Origin: Dipteris shenzhenensis
Lineage: Eukaryota > Polypodiophyta > Polypodiopsida > Gleicheniales
Direction: 5' to 3' (one strand)
NCBI GenBank assembly: GCA_047967505.1
Contig: CM106538.1
Length of the DNA: 64,000 bases
Positions 22,033 to 33,129 of the stretch are shown here, piece by piece. The notes under the pieces were generated by a model. It ran no database searches. It had not been told where the DNA came from and was given only the letters and a program-made list of their open reading frames with translations. How positions within the stretch are numbered: the first letter of the stretch is position 1; every line of letters starts with the position of its first letter. Both the position numbers and the translations under genes were made by a program.

Positions 22033-25000
22033 ACCCAGAACAAAGGGAAAAAGCGAGGAGAGAAGGCTTGTGCTTTGGTTGCCTTCAACCTCATCAGTGG
22101 AGGGATTGTCCACGTAATAAAGATCGTCGGATGGCTGAGATGGTGATCTCAGAGTGCGATGTGGAGATGCAGGGAAGTCCCAGAGCGGAAGAGATGCAGA
22201 TTCAGCTAGCGGGATCTTCTCAGAGGTTAGTACCTTGTTTGTTATGTGTATCTGTTGCTAAGTTAGTGACGAGTGCACCTGATAACATCCTATCTAAGCC
22301 CGCAGCAATGGGGTATACAGCCTTCAATGATACGGAGTTAATTAAAATGAAAGGGCAAGTGGCCAGTCATGATGTCATTGTGTTGTTTGACTCAGCGTCA
22401 ACTCACAATGTGATTAACTCCAAGCTCGTGAAGAGGCTGAAATTAAAGACAAGTCCATTTGACTATGCGTATACAGTTAGGATGGCAGATGGAAGTTCAA
22501 CTGAAGTATGGGACCAAAGGGTTACCCAGTTGGAACTTCGTATTCAGGACTATGCTGAGAAGCTTGATTTTGAAATGACCAAGCTTGCTCATGCAGATAT
22601 AGCCCTGGGTATGGCGTGGCATTCTAGGAAGAATCCAGCCATTGATTGGAAAAAGCACGTATATCAATTCAAGATGAATGATGTGCTTTATGTCTTGCGA
22701 GGTGAAAAAGATATACCTCAGGGACCGTTGGTTTCCGTGATGGAAATCAGAAAGGCTCAAGTAGAGTTTTTATTCCTTTGCACAGCATCGGTAGAGCCGG
22801 TGGATGAGTCTTCGGCTAGCACTGATGTTACGCAAAGTGGTGAGATGGCCAAGCTGGCTAATCTTATAACAGAGGAGTTCTCTGAATGTTTTAGGGATGA
22901 ACTACCTTATGGGTTACCTCCAGAGCGGAAAGTTCAACATAAGATTGAACTAATCCCGGGGGCAGAACCTGTAAATAGACCTCCCTCTAGAATGAGTTTT
23001 ACTGAAGAAGCGGAGGTGCGTAGGCAACTGGAAGAATACCTCAAGTTGGGGCAGATTCAACCAAGTTTCCCACCTTTTGATTCACCAGTGATATTAAAGA
23101 GGAAAAAGGATGATACGTTTCGCCTCTGTATAGATTACAGAGCATTGAATAATATCACTGTTAAGCACAGGTATCCGATGGCTCGGATTGATGATTTGCT
23201 AGATGCATTACATGGAGCCGTGATTTTCAGCAAGATAGATCTTAAGTGCGGCTATCATCAGATTCGGATTAGAGCCGAGGATGTGCATAAAACCGCTTTC
23301 AGGAGCAGGTTTGGTCATTATGAGTTTTTGGTAATGCCCTTCGGACTTACCAATGCTCCAGCGACCTTCGTCATGCTTATGAACGATTTACTACGTCCGT
23401 ATATTGGAAAGTTCGTAGTACATTTTATTGACGATATCTTGATATTCAGTAAAAGTGTTACTGAGCATCATGAACACTTAAGAATAGTGTTCAGTACTTT
23501 GAGGAAAGCCAGTCTCTATGTGAATAAGAAGAAAACTATACTGTGTATGGTTAGGCTTGAGTATTTAGGGTTCATAATTACTCCACAGGGGGTAGAAATG
23601 GATCCGAAGAAAGTGGCTGCGATACTAACTTGGCCAATCCCTCAGAGTCTGACCGTGTTGCGATCATTCTTGGGATTTGTCCAGTTTTATAGAAGGCATA
23701 TCAAAGGATATTCCGGAATAGTATCGCCATTGACTGATCTGACCTCAGATAAAGTACCTTTTAATTGGGGACAGAATCAACAGGAAAGTTTTAACACCAT
23801 AAAACAAGCTGTGGTCTCAGGACCGGTGTTAAAAATAGTTGATCCCCAGAAACCGTTGCTCTTAGAAACCGATGCAAGTGGCATTGCGGTAGGAGCAGTC
23901 CTCCTTCAAGAGGGAAGGCCAGTAGCCTTTGAAAGCAAGAAGCTTTCTCCCTCTCAAAGGAATTGGCCAACTCATGAATTGGAGTTGTATGCTGTTATCC
24001 ATGCTTTGAAAACATGGAGGCATTATTTGTATGGTTCAGAGTTTTATGTGGATGTAGATCATGATACTCTGAAATATTTTTGTAAACAGCCTGACTTGAG
24101 GAGCCGCCAAGCTAGGTGGGCAGAGCTCATGCAGGAGTTTAATCTAACGATTCGGTACCGAAGAGGAAAAGACAATAAGGTTGCTGATGCGTTGTCTCGC
24201 ATTATGCACAACCTGAGTTTCACGGTATTAGAGAGTGCTCTAATGACCGAGATCAGAGAAACTCAAAAGGTGGACGAGTTTGTCTAGAGCTTATGGCCTA
24301 AGGCTCATGTGTTAAAACCCGGGGAAAGTGAAAAGGATGACCTGGCATCCAGAAAAGGCCAAACTTATGCAAGATATACCATAAGGGATGGTATGCTGGT
24401 TAGAAATGGCAAGGTTGTAGTACCTGGTCAGAATGATCTCAGGCAGAGAGTCATTCGACAATGCCATGATAGCCCGTGTGCGGGACATCCAGGTGTCGAG
24501 AAGACATATGATCTCGTGAGGCGAGATTTCTTTTGGCCAAAGATGAAAAAGCATATTCATGAATATGTGACACGGTGTTTCTCGTGTCAGGTAAGTAAGG
24601 CCGAGCGGGTGAAATCACCCGGACTTTTACAGCCCTTGGAAATACCACTAAGTAAGTGGGAGAGCATTTCCATGGATTTTATTGTAGGGCTACCTGCAAC
24701 ACAAGGGGGATACAATTCTATCCTTGTGGTGGTTGATCGTCTAACCAAGATGGCTCACTTCATTCCGACTAGAGAGTCTGTTAGTGCCCCGCAAGTGGCG
24801 GATTTGTTTATTAGACATATATTTCGTCTGCATGGATTGCCTAGATCCATAGTGTCAGACCGAGATGTCAGATTTACCGGTCATTTCTGGACAGCGGTAT
24901 TCGAGACACTAAGGACTGAGTTGGGAATGAGTAGTGGGGATCATCCTGAGACGGATGGTCAGACGGAGAGAGTCAACCAGACTTTAGAGGATATGCTGAG

Positions 25001-25145
25001 AGCATATGTGTCATTGAGGCAACATACATGGGACAAGTGGTTGCCATTGTTGGAGTTTGCCTACAATGATAGGAAGCATTCATCTACCGGGTTCAGTCCG
25101 TTTGAACTGAACTATGGTTATAGAGACCAGTCAATCCGACTATAG
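22029..25145 (+). pseudogene. Gypsy-1 pol: zinc knuckle, protease, RT, RNase H, integrase, one internal stop
   Basis: One frame of about 1,039 codons broken only by TAG at 24285-24287. In order: a CCHC-like knuckle (CFGCLQPHQWRDC, 22071-22109), an aspartic protease with FDSAST where D(S/T)G is usual (about 22385-22402), and RT with [20 protein letters not shown] and the catalytic FIDD (23423-23434; Y is usual in first position). RNase H follows, with TDASG (about 23868) and an end at VADALSR. Integrase begins after the stop: zinc-binding HxxxH..CFSCQ, catalytic core ending SDRDVRFTGHFW and DGQTERVNQ. The frame shifts at about 25140. The DSA protease triad and the stop suggest it is not autonomous now. 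Confidence 0.9.
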
Positions 25146-25162
25146 TTGGAGTACCTCAGAAA

Positions 25163-25723
25163 GTGCCTAGTGCCGCGAACTTTATAGTTCAGATGCGGGA
25201 GATGCTAGCACTTGCGAGAGCTAATATCCGACAGGCTATGGATAGAGCCAAGGTGTATGCGGATGAAAATCGGTCTATAAGAGTATTTGAAGAAGGAGAA
25301 AAAGTTTTTCTCAGAATCCCTTCGCACTCGAAGTCGTTGACTTCAGGAGAGTGTGCTAAGTTATCACCTCGATACTGTGGGCCGTGGTTAATTCTAAAGA
25401 GAATAGGCAGTGTAGCCTATAAATTAGAATTGCCACAGGGGTGTAAGGTGCACCCGGTTTTTCATGTTTCGCGCTTAAAGAAATTTTTACATACAGGTGA
25501 CTCATTAATCGAAGGTGTGGTTTTGTTTCAGGAGATAGAGGATATTGCAAGGCGCAAACCAACAAGAATCCTGGACCGAGGAACAATGCAAATACGAAAT
25601 CGGAAGATACCCACGGTGTTGGTTGCATGGCATGGTTAGCCTCTATCCGAAGCTACCTGGGAATCCGTGTATCAGTTGCGGAGAGTGTTCCCAGACTTTA
25701 TCATCGAGGACGCTGATGTCTAA
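25163..25723 (+). pseudogene. Gypsy-1 integrase C-terminus with chromodomain-like tail
   Basis: In a different frame from the integrase core (one-base shift near 25140). It carries the GPY/F-type module (YCGPWLILKRIGSVAYKLEL), HPVFHVSRLKKF, and a chromodomain-like end, ILDRG..VAWHG-stop-PLSEATWE, closing with FPDFIIEDADV and TAA. The TAG at 25637-25639 interrupts the chromodomain. The tail places the element among chromoviruses. Confidence 0.82.
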
Positions 25724-25735
25724 AGAGGGAAGGAA

Positions 25736-26196
25736 TGTTACGCTCTAGCCGAGGTAGCATGACCTCGGAAGAATCAGTCGACATTTCCCCTAAAGGATCT
25801 ATAATTGTAATATATTTATTTTGCGCTTCATGTAAATGATCGAGAGGGAATTAATGTCAAGGTCCTAGGTGAGGGTTGATAGCACCAGACTAGGTGGATC
25901 TAAGGCTAAGGGCCTAATGCAAGAAATGTGCCTAGGGGCAAAGGAATTAACGCATCCCAGGAGAGGGATGAAATGTTGCATTAAGAAGGCCCTATATGGA
26001 TGACATGTGGCATCTAGATCCATCTAGGGAGATGGGGCTTGCTGAAGTTAGTGAGAGAAGGAGATGGTGTTCACGTATGTTTTTGGTTTTTTTGAATTCT
26101 CTGATGAGTTCTCACGCTTCAGCAGGATTTGGCTGGGTGGAATAACTCGGTGCTTCTCCTGTGATCTTCAGTAGGAATTAGAGTAGTTGTATAACA
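25736..26196 (+). repeat. Gypsy-1 3' LTR
   Basis: 461 bp, nearly identical to 19439-19901. It is preceded by a purine tract (AAAGAGGGAAGGAA) and followed by ACCTA. Confidence 0.93.
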
Positions 26197-26201
26197 ACCT
26201 A

Positions 26202-26636
26202 AAGTACCATGGTTACACAAATTCATCCAGATGGATATGCAACCTATGGGAGTACATGAAAATAATGTCATTGTGAATCACTTCACAACCCCCCTTGACA
26301 TTGTGAGAATGTCTCTGATCCCCAAGCCATGTCGATGTTGTAAGAAAAGATCTGTTGACAGGGCTTTGGTGAAGATATCTGCTACATTGTCCTCAGGTGG
26401 ACAATAGATGAGATCAATGAAGCCATCAGAAATACAATCTCATACATAATGATAATGATTTTGAATGTGTTTCATGCGAGCATGAAAGACAGGATTGTTG
26501 GCTACGGCAATGCAACTCTGGCTGTCACAGAAGATAGAGTTTGCTTTGCCATCCTGGAGGAAAGAGAGACTCACTCTTGCTTCTTACTAAGCCATGAGAT
26601 ACAGGCTAAACCCAATGAGAAGCAATAGCCAGTAGT
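26202..26636 (-). pseudogene. Copia RNase H and 3' region, between the two gypsy insertions
   Basis: Minus-strand translation reads STTGYCFSLGLACISWLSKK, then an in-frame stop, FCDSQSCIAVANN, ARMKHI and ADIFTKALS, which is the copia RNase H end. The part between SLS and QDGKANS is shortened by an internal deletion. At about 26637 the sequence switches abruptly to gypsy-2, and the copia RT end (RQLVG) appears only at 33560, so the stretch linking RT to RNase H is gone. Confidence 0.8.
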
Positions 26637-27736
26637 GGACCATCTGTCGCAAGGAATTCCGTGATAAGTCGATGTCGAGTCTCTCGCTGTCGATGGTCCA
26701 AAGTACGCTCATGAATAAGGAGAACATAATCGTCGTCTTCGATTTCTGGGACATAATCACCTGCAGGAGGAACTGCTTCATCGCTTGGAATGTACGTCTT
26801 GAGCCAAGAAATATGAAATGTTGGATGGATTTTACCCCATGATGGTGGTAATTCCAATTTATAACTTAAAGGTGAATTTTTCTTGACGATCCGGAAAGGT
26901 CCATAGTATCTTGGTCGCAACTTAGGAAACACAGACTTAACCATCTTATAGCGATGTGGGGCTACAAATAATAGCACCATGTCACCAGTGTTAGATTCTA
27001 GGTGACGTCTATGTTTGTTGGCAGACCGTTGATACCGCTCTTGCGCTTTTCGCATATGATCCTTGACTTGCAGTAGAATGTCTTGCATTTCTTGAACCAG
27101 TTGATCAGCTAGGGCCACGCGATGTTGAAGTACAAAATTCGTTGGTATAATCGGAGTGTGTCCATAAGCTGCTTGGAACGGAGTCATGCTGATGGCACTA
27201 TGGAAAGACTTATTATAAGCAAACTCAAGGAGTGGTAGATACTCTGCCCAAGCTGCTAGGCGTGACTGAACATAATGTCGAAGCATTTCTTCCAGAACTT
27301 GGTTGACTCTTTCAGTCTGGCCATCTGATTCAGAGTGGTAGGCTGAACTGAACAGTAGAGTTGTACCCAAAGATTCAAACAGTGAAATCTAAAAGTGACT
27401 AGTAAACTTAGGATCTCTGTCAGATATGATATTCTTGGGCAATCCATGGTGTCGGAAGATGTGTTGTATGAAGAGCTTGGCTATGTTCGGAGCCTGTGCA
27501 CTGCTTTTGCAAGCAACAAAGTGTGCCATTTTGGACAATCGATCAATAATTACCATAATCTGAGTATTACCTCTGGAGGATCGTGGTAGTGTTGTAATGA
27601 AATCCATGGAAATACTTTCCCACCTTTCAGTTGGAACTGGAAGAGGCTGAAGAAGTCTTGTTGGAAGTCGTCGGCTTGCTTTCATTTGTTGACAAGAGAA
27701 GCAAGATGTAACCATTTTGATGACGTCGCTTTTCAT
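26637..27736 (-). pseudogene. Gypsy-2 integrase, truncated at 3' end, one internal stop
   Basis: Two stretches in one frame (27736-27389 and 27370-26637), separated by a TAG where related elements have Trp (SDRDPKFTSHF-stop). The first holds CFSCQ of the zinc-binding domain and the core DFITTLPR..SDRDPKF. The second holds SDGQTERVNQ, the GPY/F-like module (RYYGPFRIVKKNSPLSYKLE), HPTFHISWLK, and the start of a chromodomain-like tail (HERTLDHRQRE..LITEF). The last nine residues before the stop at 26606 belong to copia sequence, marking the join. Confidence 0.87.
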
Positions 27737-27848
27737 CTAAGGCTAGTAGTATGTTGCACTGAGTAACCGATAAGTCTTGTTGATGCGTGGATGGGCAGCA
27801 TAAGGAACTACATGATGCTCTTTTAACAAAAGACGTTGAACATCCTTG

Positions 27849-29438
27849 TCATGTGGTACACAGACGCGATCTTGATAATACAGATTGTCGTCTGTATAAG
27901 AATAGGATGAGAAAATCTGCTGTTCGGAAGTCGAAGGTCTGTACTACGGTGCCGAAGTCTTTATCATTGAAATACTTTCCTTTGAATGAATTCGGAACAT
28001 CCACATACAATGTAGTGATTACCATGGCTGATGCGAGAGGTAACCTGCTGAGAGCATCTGCAACTACATTGCGTAGTCCTGGTATGTACTCAATGGTCAT
28101 GTGAAAGTTGGCCAGAAACTCAGCCCAGCGTGCTTGTCGAGCGTTCATGACTGGCTGAGTAAAGATATACTTTAAAGAGTGATGGTCTGTCTTGACCACA
28201 AAGTCGGCTCCCATGAGATAATGTTTCCAAGAGCGATAAGCATGTACAACAGCAAGAAACTCCTTATCATATACTGGATATCGGGTTTGGATATCAGAAT
28301 GTTTATGGCTGTCAAAAGCAATAACTCTGCCTTCTTGCATCAAGACTGCTCTTGTAGCGATGTTGGAAGCGTCGGTCATGACCTCAAATGGAAGGTTTGG
28401 GTCAGCAATAGCCATAACTGGTGTGGTAGTGAGTGCTTGCTTGAGTTGTTGGAAACTATACTCTGTTTCGGGAAGCCACTGAAAAATTGCTGTGCTTTTC
28501 AATAATTCGGACATAGGAGCTGCGATTTCGGAAAACTGATAGACCTTTGTATGGTAGAAGTTTGCCAATCCGAGAAAAGAGCGGACATCATGAATATTCT
28601 TAGGAGTAGGCCAGTTTCGGATTACCTTGACCTTCTTGGGATCCACAGAGATGCCTTGAGCGGAAATAACATGTCCCAAATATTCGAGTTGGGTCTTGAA
28701 GAACTCACTCTTCTCAATGTTGATGTAGAGAGAATTTGCGCGGAGAACTTCAAAAACTTGGTGTAGATGTTGTTTGTGCTCATGTAGGGATCTGCTGAAA
28801 ACGAGGATGTCATCGAGGTAAACAATGACGAACTTATCGAGGAAAGGCCTGAAGATGTCGTTCATTAATGTCATGAATGTGGCCGGGGCATTGTTTAACC
28901 CAAAAGGCATGACTAAATATTCATAGTGTCCATACTTTGTTCGAAAAGCTGTCTTGTACTCATCGCCTTCTCGTATGCGAATTTGATGATAACCTGAACG
29001 AAGATCAATCTTGGAGAATTGTGTTGCGTGTAGAAGTTGATCGAAGAGGTCATCGATGCGAGGCAATGGATACTTGTTTTTGATAGTGAGCTTGTTGAGG
29101 GCTCGGTAGTCGATGCAGAGATGCAGTGACTTGTTCTTTTTTTCCACAAGTAGTACAGGAGATCCGAAAGGGCTGCGAGTGAGCCGAATGTGACCTTTGT
29201 CGAGTAGTTCGGTGACCTGTCTTTGGATTTCTTCATTTTGAGTGTAAGAAACCCGATAAGGAGGTTTCGACGGTGGATTACTGCCAGGAATAAGTTCGAT
29301 TGGGTGATCCACTGGTCGTCGAGGTGGTAACTGCTTTGGCAATTCTCGTGGAAAAATATCCAGGTAAGGCTGGAAAAAAGGTTGGTTGAGGTACGCAGGA
29401 GGATCCTTTGTTGGTGTCTCCTCTACTGCCGTAACCAA
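27849..29438 (-). pseudogene. Gypsy-2 reverse transcriptase and RNase H
   Basis: An open frame of about 530 codons. RT shows [38 protein letters not shown] and the catalytic YLDD (about 28805-28825). The connection domain and RNase H follow ([37 protein letters not shown]). The RNase H second position TDASN differs from the common TDASD/G. The frame loses sense after about 27930, before the integrase frame. This is the best preserved part of the element and supports Ty3/gypsy assignment firmly. Confidence 0.9.
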
Positions 29439-29464
29439 CAGAAGTGAAGTCTTTACTTTGACGT

Positions 29465-31213
29465 TTACGAACCCACTTCTTTACTTGTAGGGGCAGAGGC
29501 AACTGGGGTTGAAGGAGAGTCCCTAGAACCAGTTAGCTCAATAAGTTTTCCCTGGTGGACAAACTGGATAGTATGGCTACGAAAATTGATTGATGGATCA
29601 TAGTTGTAGAGCCACTGTTGTCCAAGTATGACATCGTACCGAGAAAGAGGCATAACGTCGAAGTTCAACTTGTCCGTATAATGTTGGATGCGAAAAGACA
29701 AGTTTTTAATCTTGGTGTTGCACAAGAAAGTTGTTCCATTTGCGAGTTCAATCTGATAGTCCATGAGACTAGGACTGGAGGTCAACCGAAGTTTATCGAC
29801 CACAGAACTGGCTAGGAAATTATGAGAACAGCCACTATCGATGAGGATGGTGACCGTTGTTCCACGAATCGATCCTTGAACACAAAGTACTTGAGTGGCC
29901 AGGGAAGGTTCGGGGTTGCTGGCAAGGCTCAGGTGGATGGTATTCGCCATTCGAATAGCTTTGCCTTTCTTGTCTTGTGCTGAGGTAGCATCTTCTCTTT
30001 GGGGAGTGCTAGGTTCCATATTGGAATTTTGCTTTGGTCGCTTGGGACAATCGAACCATCTATGGTCGCCTGTACAGATGGTACAAAGTCCTTTTGTGCT
30101 GGAGTTGTTCTTCTTGTCAGTGGCCGCACCTTTATGTTGGGGATGTCTGTAATGACTTTGTGAAGAAGAAGAAGCGCGATCCTTGGAGGGGTGCTTCTGT
30201 TGGAATCCAGCAAATGATTTCTGAGGCTTCTGGGGATCTTGAGACTGTCGCTGACCTTGATTACCAAAGTTTTTTCGAAACCTGGTGTTATCTTGAGGGC
30301 GAGCACCTTTGGCCAGAGGAGAGTTCTGTGTGCGATTAGCACTCTGCTTCCCTGTGTTTAGGAAATCTGTAATGCGCTCTGCGTAAGCAATAGCGCCATC
30401 TGTGGTGGTGATGTTTGCTTTAAGGACATCAATGCGTAACGAGGGATTTAGGCCTGAGATGAAAGCATGAAGGCGATCATCCTCAGTTAAACCATCAATC
30501 TCCAGCACCAATGTGGTGAACTGAGAGATGTAACCGTAGTTAGTGAACTAACTGTGGTTAGGAGGAAGACAGGGAACCCGTTTGCTCCAACTGTCGGAGT
30601 TTTGAACGTGCTTGGAAGTCCGCATTGGCAGGTATAAACTGCTTACGGAGCACGTGTTCAAAACGTTCCCATGTTAACACACTTTTGCCTTTAAGCGTCT
30701 TTGCCACCATAGAAAAGCTGTATCCTTCAGGAGGGAGGCAGCCAAGGCGATCTTTTTGCCTTCAGTGAGGTCAACAGTGTCAAAATACATGCGCATTTTT
30801 GCGAGCCATTGGTCAACTGTTCGGCGATTACGTTGACCAGTGTAGGCTTCTGGAAGTTTGATGTCAAGTCTTTTAGTTTTGGAAGCTTGAAGTAATCGGT
30901 AGAGGGCACGTAGTTCAGTGTTTTCTGCCTCTGGTGGGAATGAATCCGCATAGTCGTCTGGTTGCGTCACGTCATCCTCTGTATGTGTGGTACTTCGAGA
31001 ATCTTGAAGTTGTTGAACTTTCTGGACCAAGTCGGAGATGCTATCCTGAAGCTGGGAAATTTGAAGTTGCAATAGTGATTCGCCTTGTACGTTGACTTCA
31101 GGGGTCTTTTTTGGACTTGAGTCTTTGATCTCTGGAGAGGCTTCACGCGAGCGTTGCGACATATCGGAGATCCCTGTGAGAAAAGCACGAACTTGCGCTC
31201 TAGTTTCTACCAT
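29465..31213 (-). pseudogene. Gypsy-2 gag and protease
   Basis: From MVETRAQVRAF at 31213. A predicted coiled coil (LLQLQISQLQDSISDLVQKV) is followed by the capsid core (KLPEAYTGQRNRRTVDQW, DTAFLWWQRRL). A shift at about 30685 and a stop near 30545 interrupt about 50 codons, after which the first frame resumes to 29465. It then carries a basic region, a C-x2-C-x4-H-x4-C-type knuckle (CTICTGDHRWFDC), and an aspartic protease with intact DSG (LIDSGCSHNFL, about 29809-29855) and a ..VILGQQWL.. second motif. Pol is in a different frame. Confidence 0.85.
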
Positions 31214-31844
31214 TCCTGGAAGAAGATTCGGGCTGCTCCCTGAGGTTGCTCATGTTGGAGGGGGCAGGCGAGGCAGGATGGAACCACCCGTGGAAGTCTG
31301 GTAAAGGAGGTCCTGTTTGAGGTAACACTGGTGATGCCGAAAGTGGTGTTACTACTCGTGAGAGGACAGGAGTAGGTAGTAGAGTCCACGGATCTGAGAA
31401 GGGATAGGGAGCTGCTGTCGGAAATGGAGGATATCCAAGAGAAGGAGTGCCTTCAGAGTGTAAATACTGACTTGGAGAAGGTACAACCTGTAGAGGAGGA
31501 CATCTGGGAGCTGAAGGAGGTGGAGAGTACCCTGGAGATGCCGAAGGTGAGGGGTAAAATTCTCTCCAAAGATGGACAGCAAACTCTTGAGGAATATCGG
31601 GTTCTGGGTATCTTCGTGCCTCGTGGAACACAACCTGTACTGTGCTGAGGAAGTAATGCAACTGAGGTGCCTCACGCAGAAGGTAGAGGATGTGGTCTAA
31701 ATCACTAGGAGGGCACGTGACACAGAAGACCCAAGATGCAAAAGCTCCGAAATGGGCTTGCTGTGCAATTTGAACACGATATTGTGTGGTAACTGATGCC
31801 TGAGGTGTCCTTGAAATGCCGGGTGAATTACCAGGGGTTTCCAT
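31200..31844 (-). CDS. Extra proline-rich ORF upstream of gypsy-2 gag
   Basis: An open frame of 214 codons from an ATG at 31844, ending at 31200, about 14 bases past the gag ATG (31213) in another frame. Residues about 1-95 look folded (QIAQQAHFGAFASWVFCVTC, LDHILYLLREAPQLHYFLST, FAVHLWREF). The rest is Pro/Ser-rich. It contains no knuckle, protease or transmembrane motif that I recognise. It may be an accessory protein or the N-terminal part of Gag separated by a frameshift. It is fully open in an element whose gag and pol are damaged, so selection or recent activity is possible. I cannot assign a function. Confidence 0.55.
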   Translation of the reverse strand: METPGNSPGISRTPQASVTTQYRVQIAQQAHFGAFASWVFCVTCPPSDLDHILYLLREAPQLHYFLSTVQVVFHEARRYPEPDIPQEFAVHLWREFYPSPSASPGYSPPPSAPRCPPLQVVPSPSQYLHSEGTPSLGYPPFPTAAPYPFSDPWTLLPTPVLSRVVTPLSASPVLPQTGPPLPDFHGWFHPASPAPSNMSNLREQPESSSRNGRN

Positions 31845-32303
31845 GCTTTAAGGGAGATTCTTTCATTTGCTGTAATTTGTTAATGGGAAGAGAATCCTTA
31901 AAAGAAGATTGGAAAGACTCCACCTGGCAATAATTTAATCTGCCAAATTGTTGCGTAGAAGAAGGCTGCAAATCGCTGTCCGGAGATCCATGTTGCAGTG
32001 GTTTGCGAGTAGAGAACGAGGCTTGTCTGGTCCGGGCTGTTAACAGGCGGTCTTCATCACGCGAGGAGGCTGCAACTGGTGCTGATTTGACAGGACAAAG
32101 ATGGCGAAACAAGCGGGGGCTGCAGGCTGGCAATGGCGAAGCACAAGGCAGTTCCCAGGCTGTTCTGCGCAGGAAAAGGCAGGAGCGAAGGCTTGGCTGG
32201 CAAGGACTGCGCAGGAGGGGAGGCTGTGTGCTGGAGAGGCCAAATGAAATGCGCAGGGGCTGGTCGTAGGGCTGTGCAGGCTGTATGGTGCAGGCTGCTG
32301 ATG

Positions 32304-32480
32304 GTACGGCGCAGGGCTAGTGCAGGGCTGGTGCAGGGCTGCACAACTGTACGTGCAGGCTGGCGGATGGTACGGCACAGGCTGCGCAGGACTGTACGGC
32401 AAGGACGATGGCTGGCGCAGGCTGCAGGTAAGTCCGTACGTGCAGGGCTGGTGCTGCGCAGGCTGCCAGGAATTCCGTAC
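32304..32480 (-). promoter_or_regulatory. GTAC-rich cluster in the gypsy-2 leader
   Basis: Six GTAC cores in 177 bp (at 32304, 32349, 32370, 32394, 32436 and 32477), in contexts such as GCCGTACAG and AACGTACGG in element sense. It lies between PBS and the first ORF, parallel to the LINE-A, LINE-E and copia clusters. Confidence 0.5.
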
Positions 32481-32667
32481 GTTGCAGTTTTTCGTTGGGG
32501 AAAAGATGCGACTTTTCGTTGGGGCTGTCTAAAGGGTTAGTTGCCCCAAAAATTAAATGGGGGGGTTTAGTTAACTCTAGGTAGCTAGGGTAACCTAAGG
32601 GTAGGGGATGGGTTTATTTTTTTTCCCTTTTTTACCCCTCTAGGTACCCTTTTGTAGGTACTTGGGG

Positions 32668-32900
32668 CCTAAAAGGTGTGCCTATTCGAAGGGGTGTGAC
32701 CCTTGGAATAGGTGCACCTTTTCATGAAGGGGTGTGTCCCTGTTTTTAAAAGGAATGTCCCTACATGAATAGGTATGTCCTTTTGTCCACGATGGGGTGT
32801 GTCTCTTGAGTGAGGAGTCGAGACTCGTCACCAAAAGGTGTGTCCCATGGTGGAAAAGGTGCGTCCCTTGGTTTTGGGACAGCCCAAGCACCTGAAAAGA
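32668..32900 (-). repeat. Minisatellite-like GTGTGTCCC array in the gypsy-2 leader
   Basis: About eight imperfect units of 25-35 bp built on AAGG(T/G)GTGTCCCTT in plus-strand orientation, resembling units inside the LTR (33290-33500). Function unknown; possibly enhancer-like or slippage-derived. Confidence 0.6.
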
Positions 32901-33129
32901 CACGATTTTTGTCGTGTCCATTCACATCAACTTGTGATGTGAGGGAGATGGAGAGGCCATAGATGACTTTAGGCAGGGTTGGCGCTTAAAATTTTTACGC
33001 TCATCCTCTCCATCTCTTCCATGCACAATGTGCACAGATAACCTTCTGGCGGAAAAGATATATCAGATCGGCGCTAGAAGGTGGGGAGGCATTTCCTACT
33101 GGCAGGAGCGAATTTTGCTCTGATACCAC

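Larger units (their letters stand above)
19439..26196 (+). mobile_element. Gypsy-1: young full-length Ty3/gypsy (chromovirus-like) element
   Basis: Complete by structure: LTRs 19439-19901 and 25736-26196, PBS TGGTATCAGAGC at 19904-19915, polypurine tract at 25722-25735, and an exact 5-bp target duplication ACCTA (19434-19438, 26197-26201). Comparing the LTRs by eye gives five substitutions, all transitions, and one 2-bp indel over about 461 bp (about 1.1%), so it is the youngest dated element here. The domain order gag, PR, RT, RNase H, IN, chromodomain-like tail, with a tRNA-Met PBS, indicates a chromovirus. It sits inside the copia element between its RNase H end and its 3' LTR. Confidence 0.93.

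Noticed and set aside
22000-22035. Programmed frameshift between gypsy-1 gag and pol
   Set aside because: The zinc knuckle, normally the end of Gag, is on the pol side, and other random shifts and stops exist in the element. Decay is simpler.
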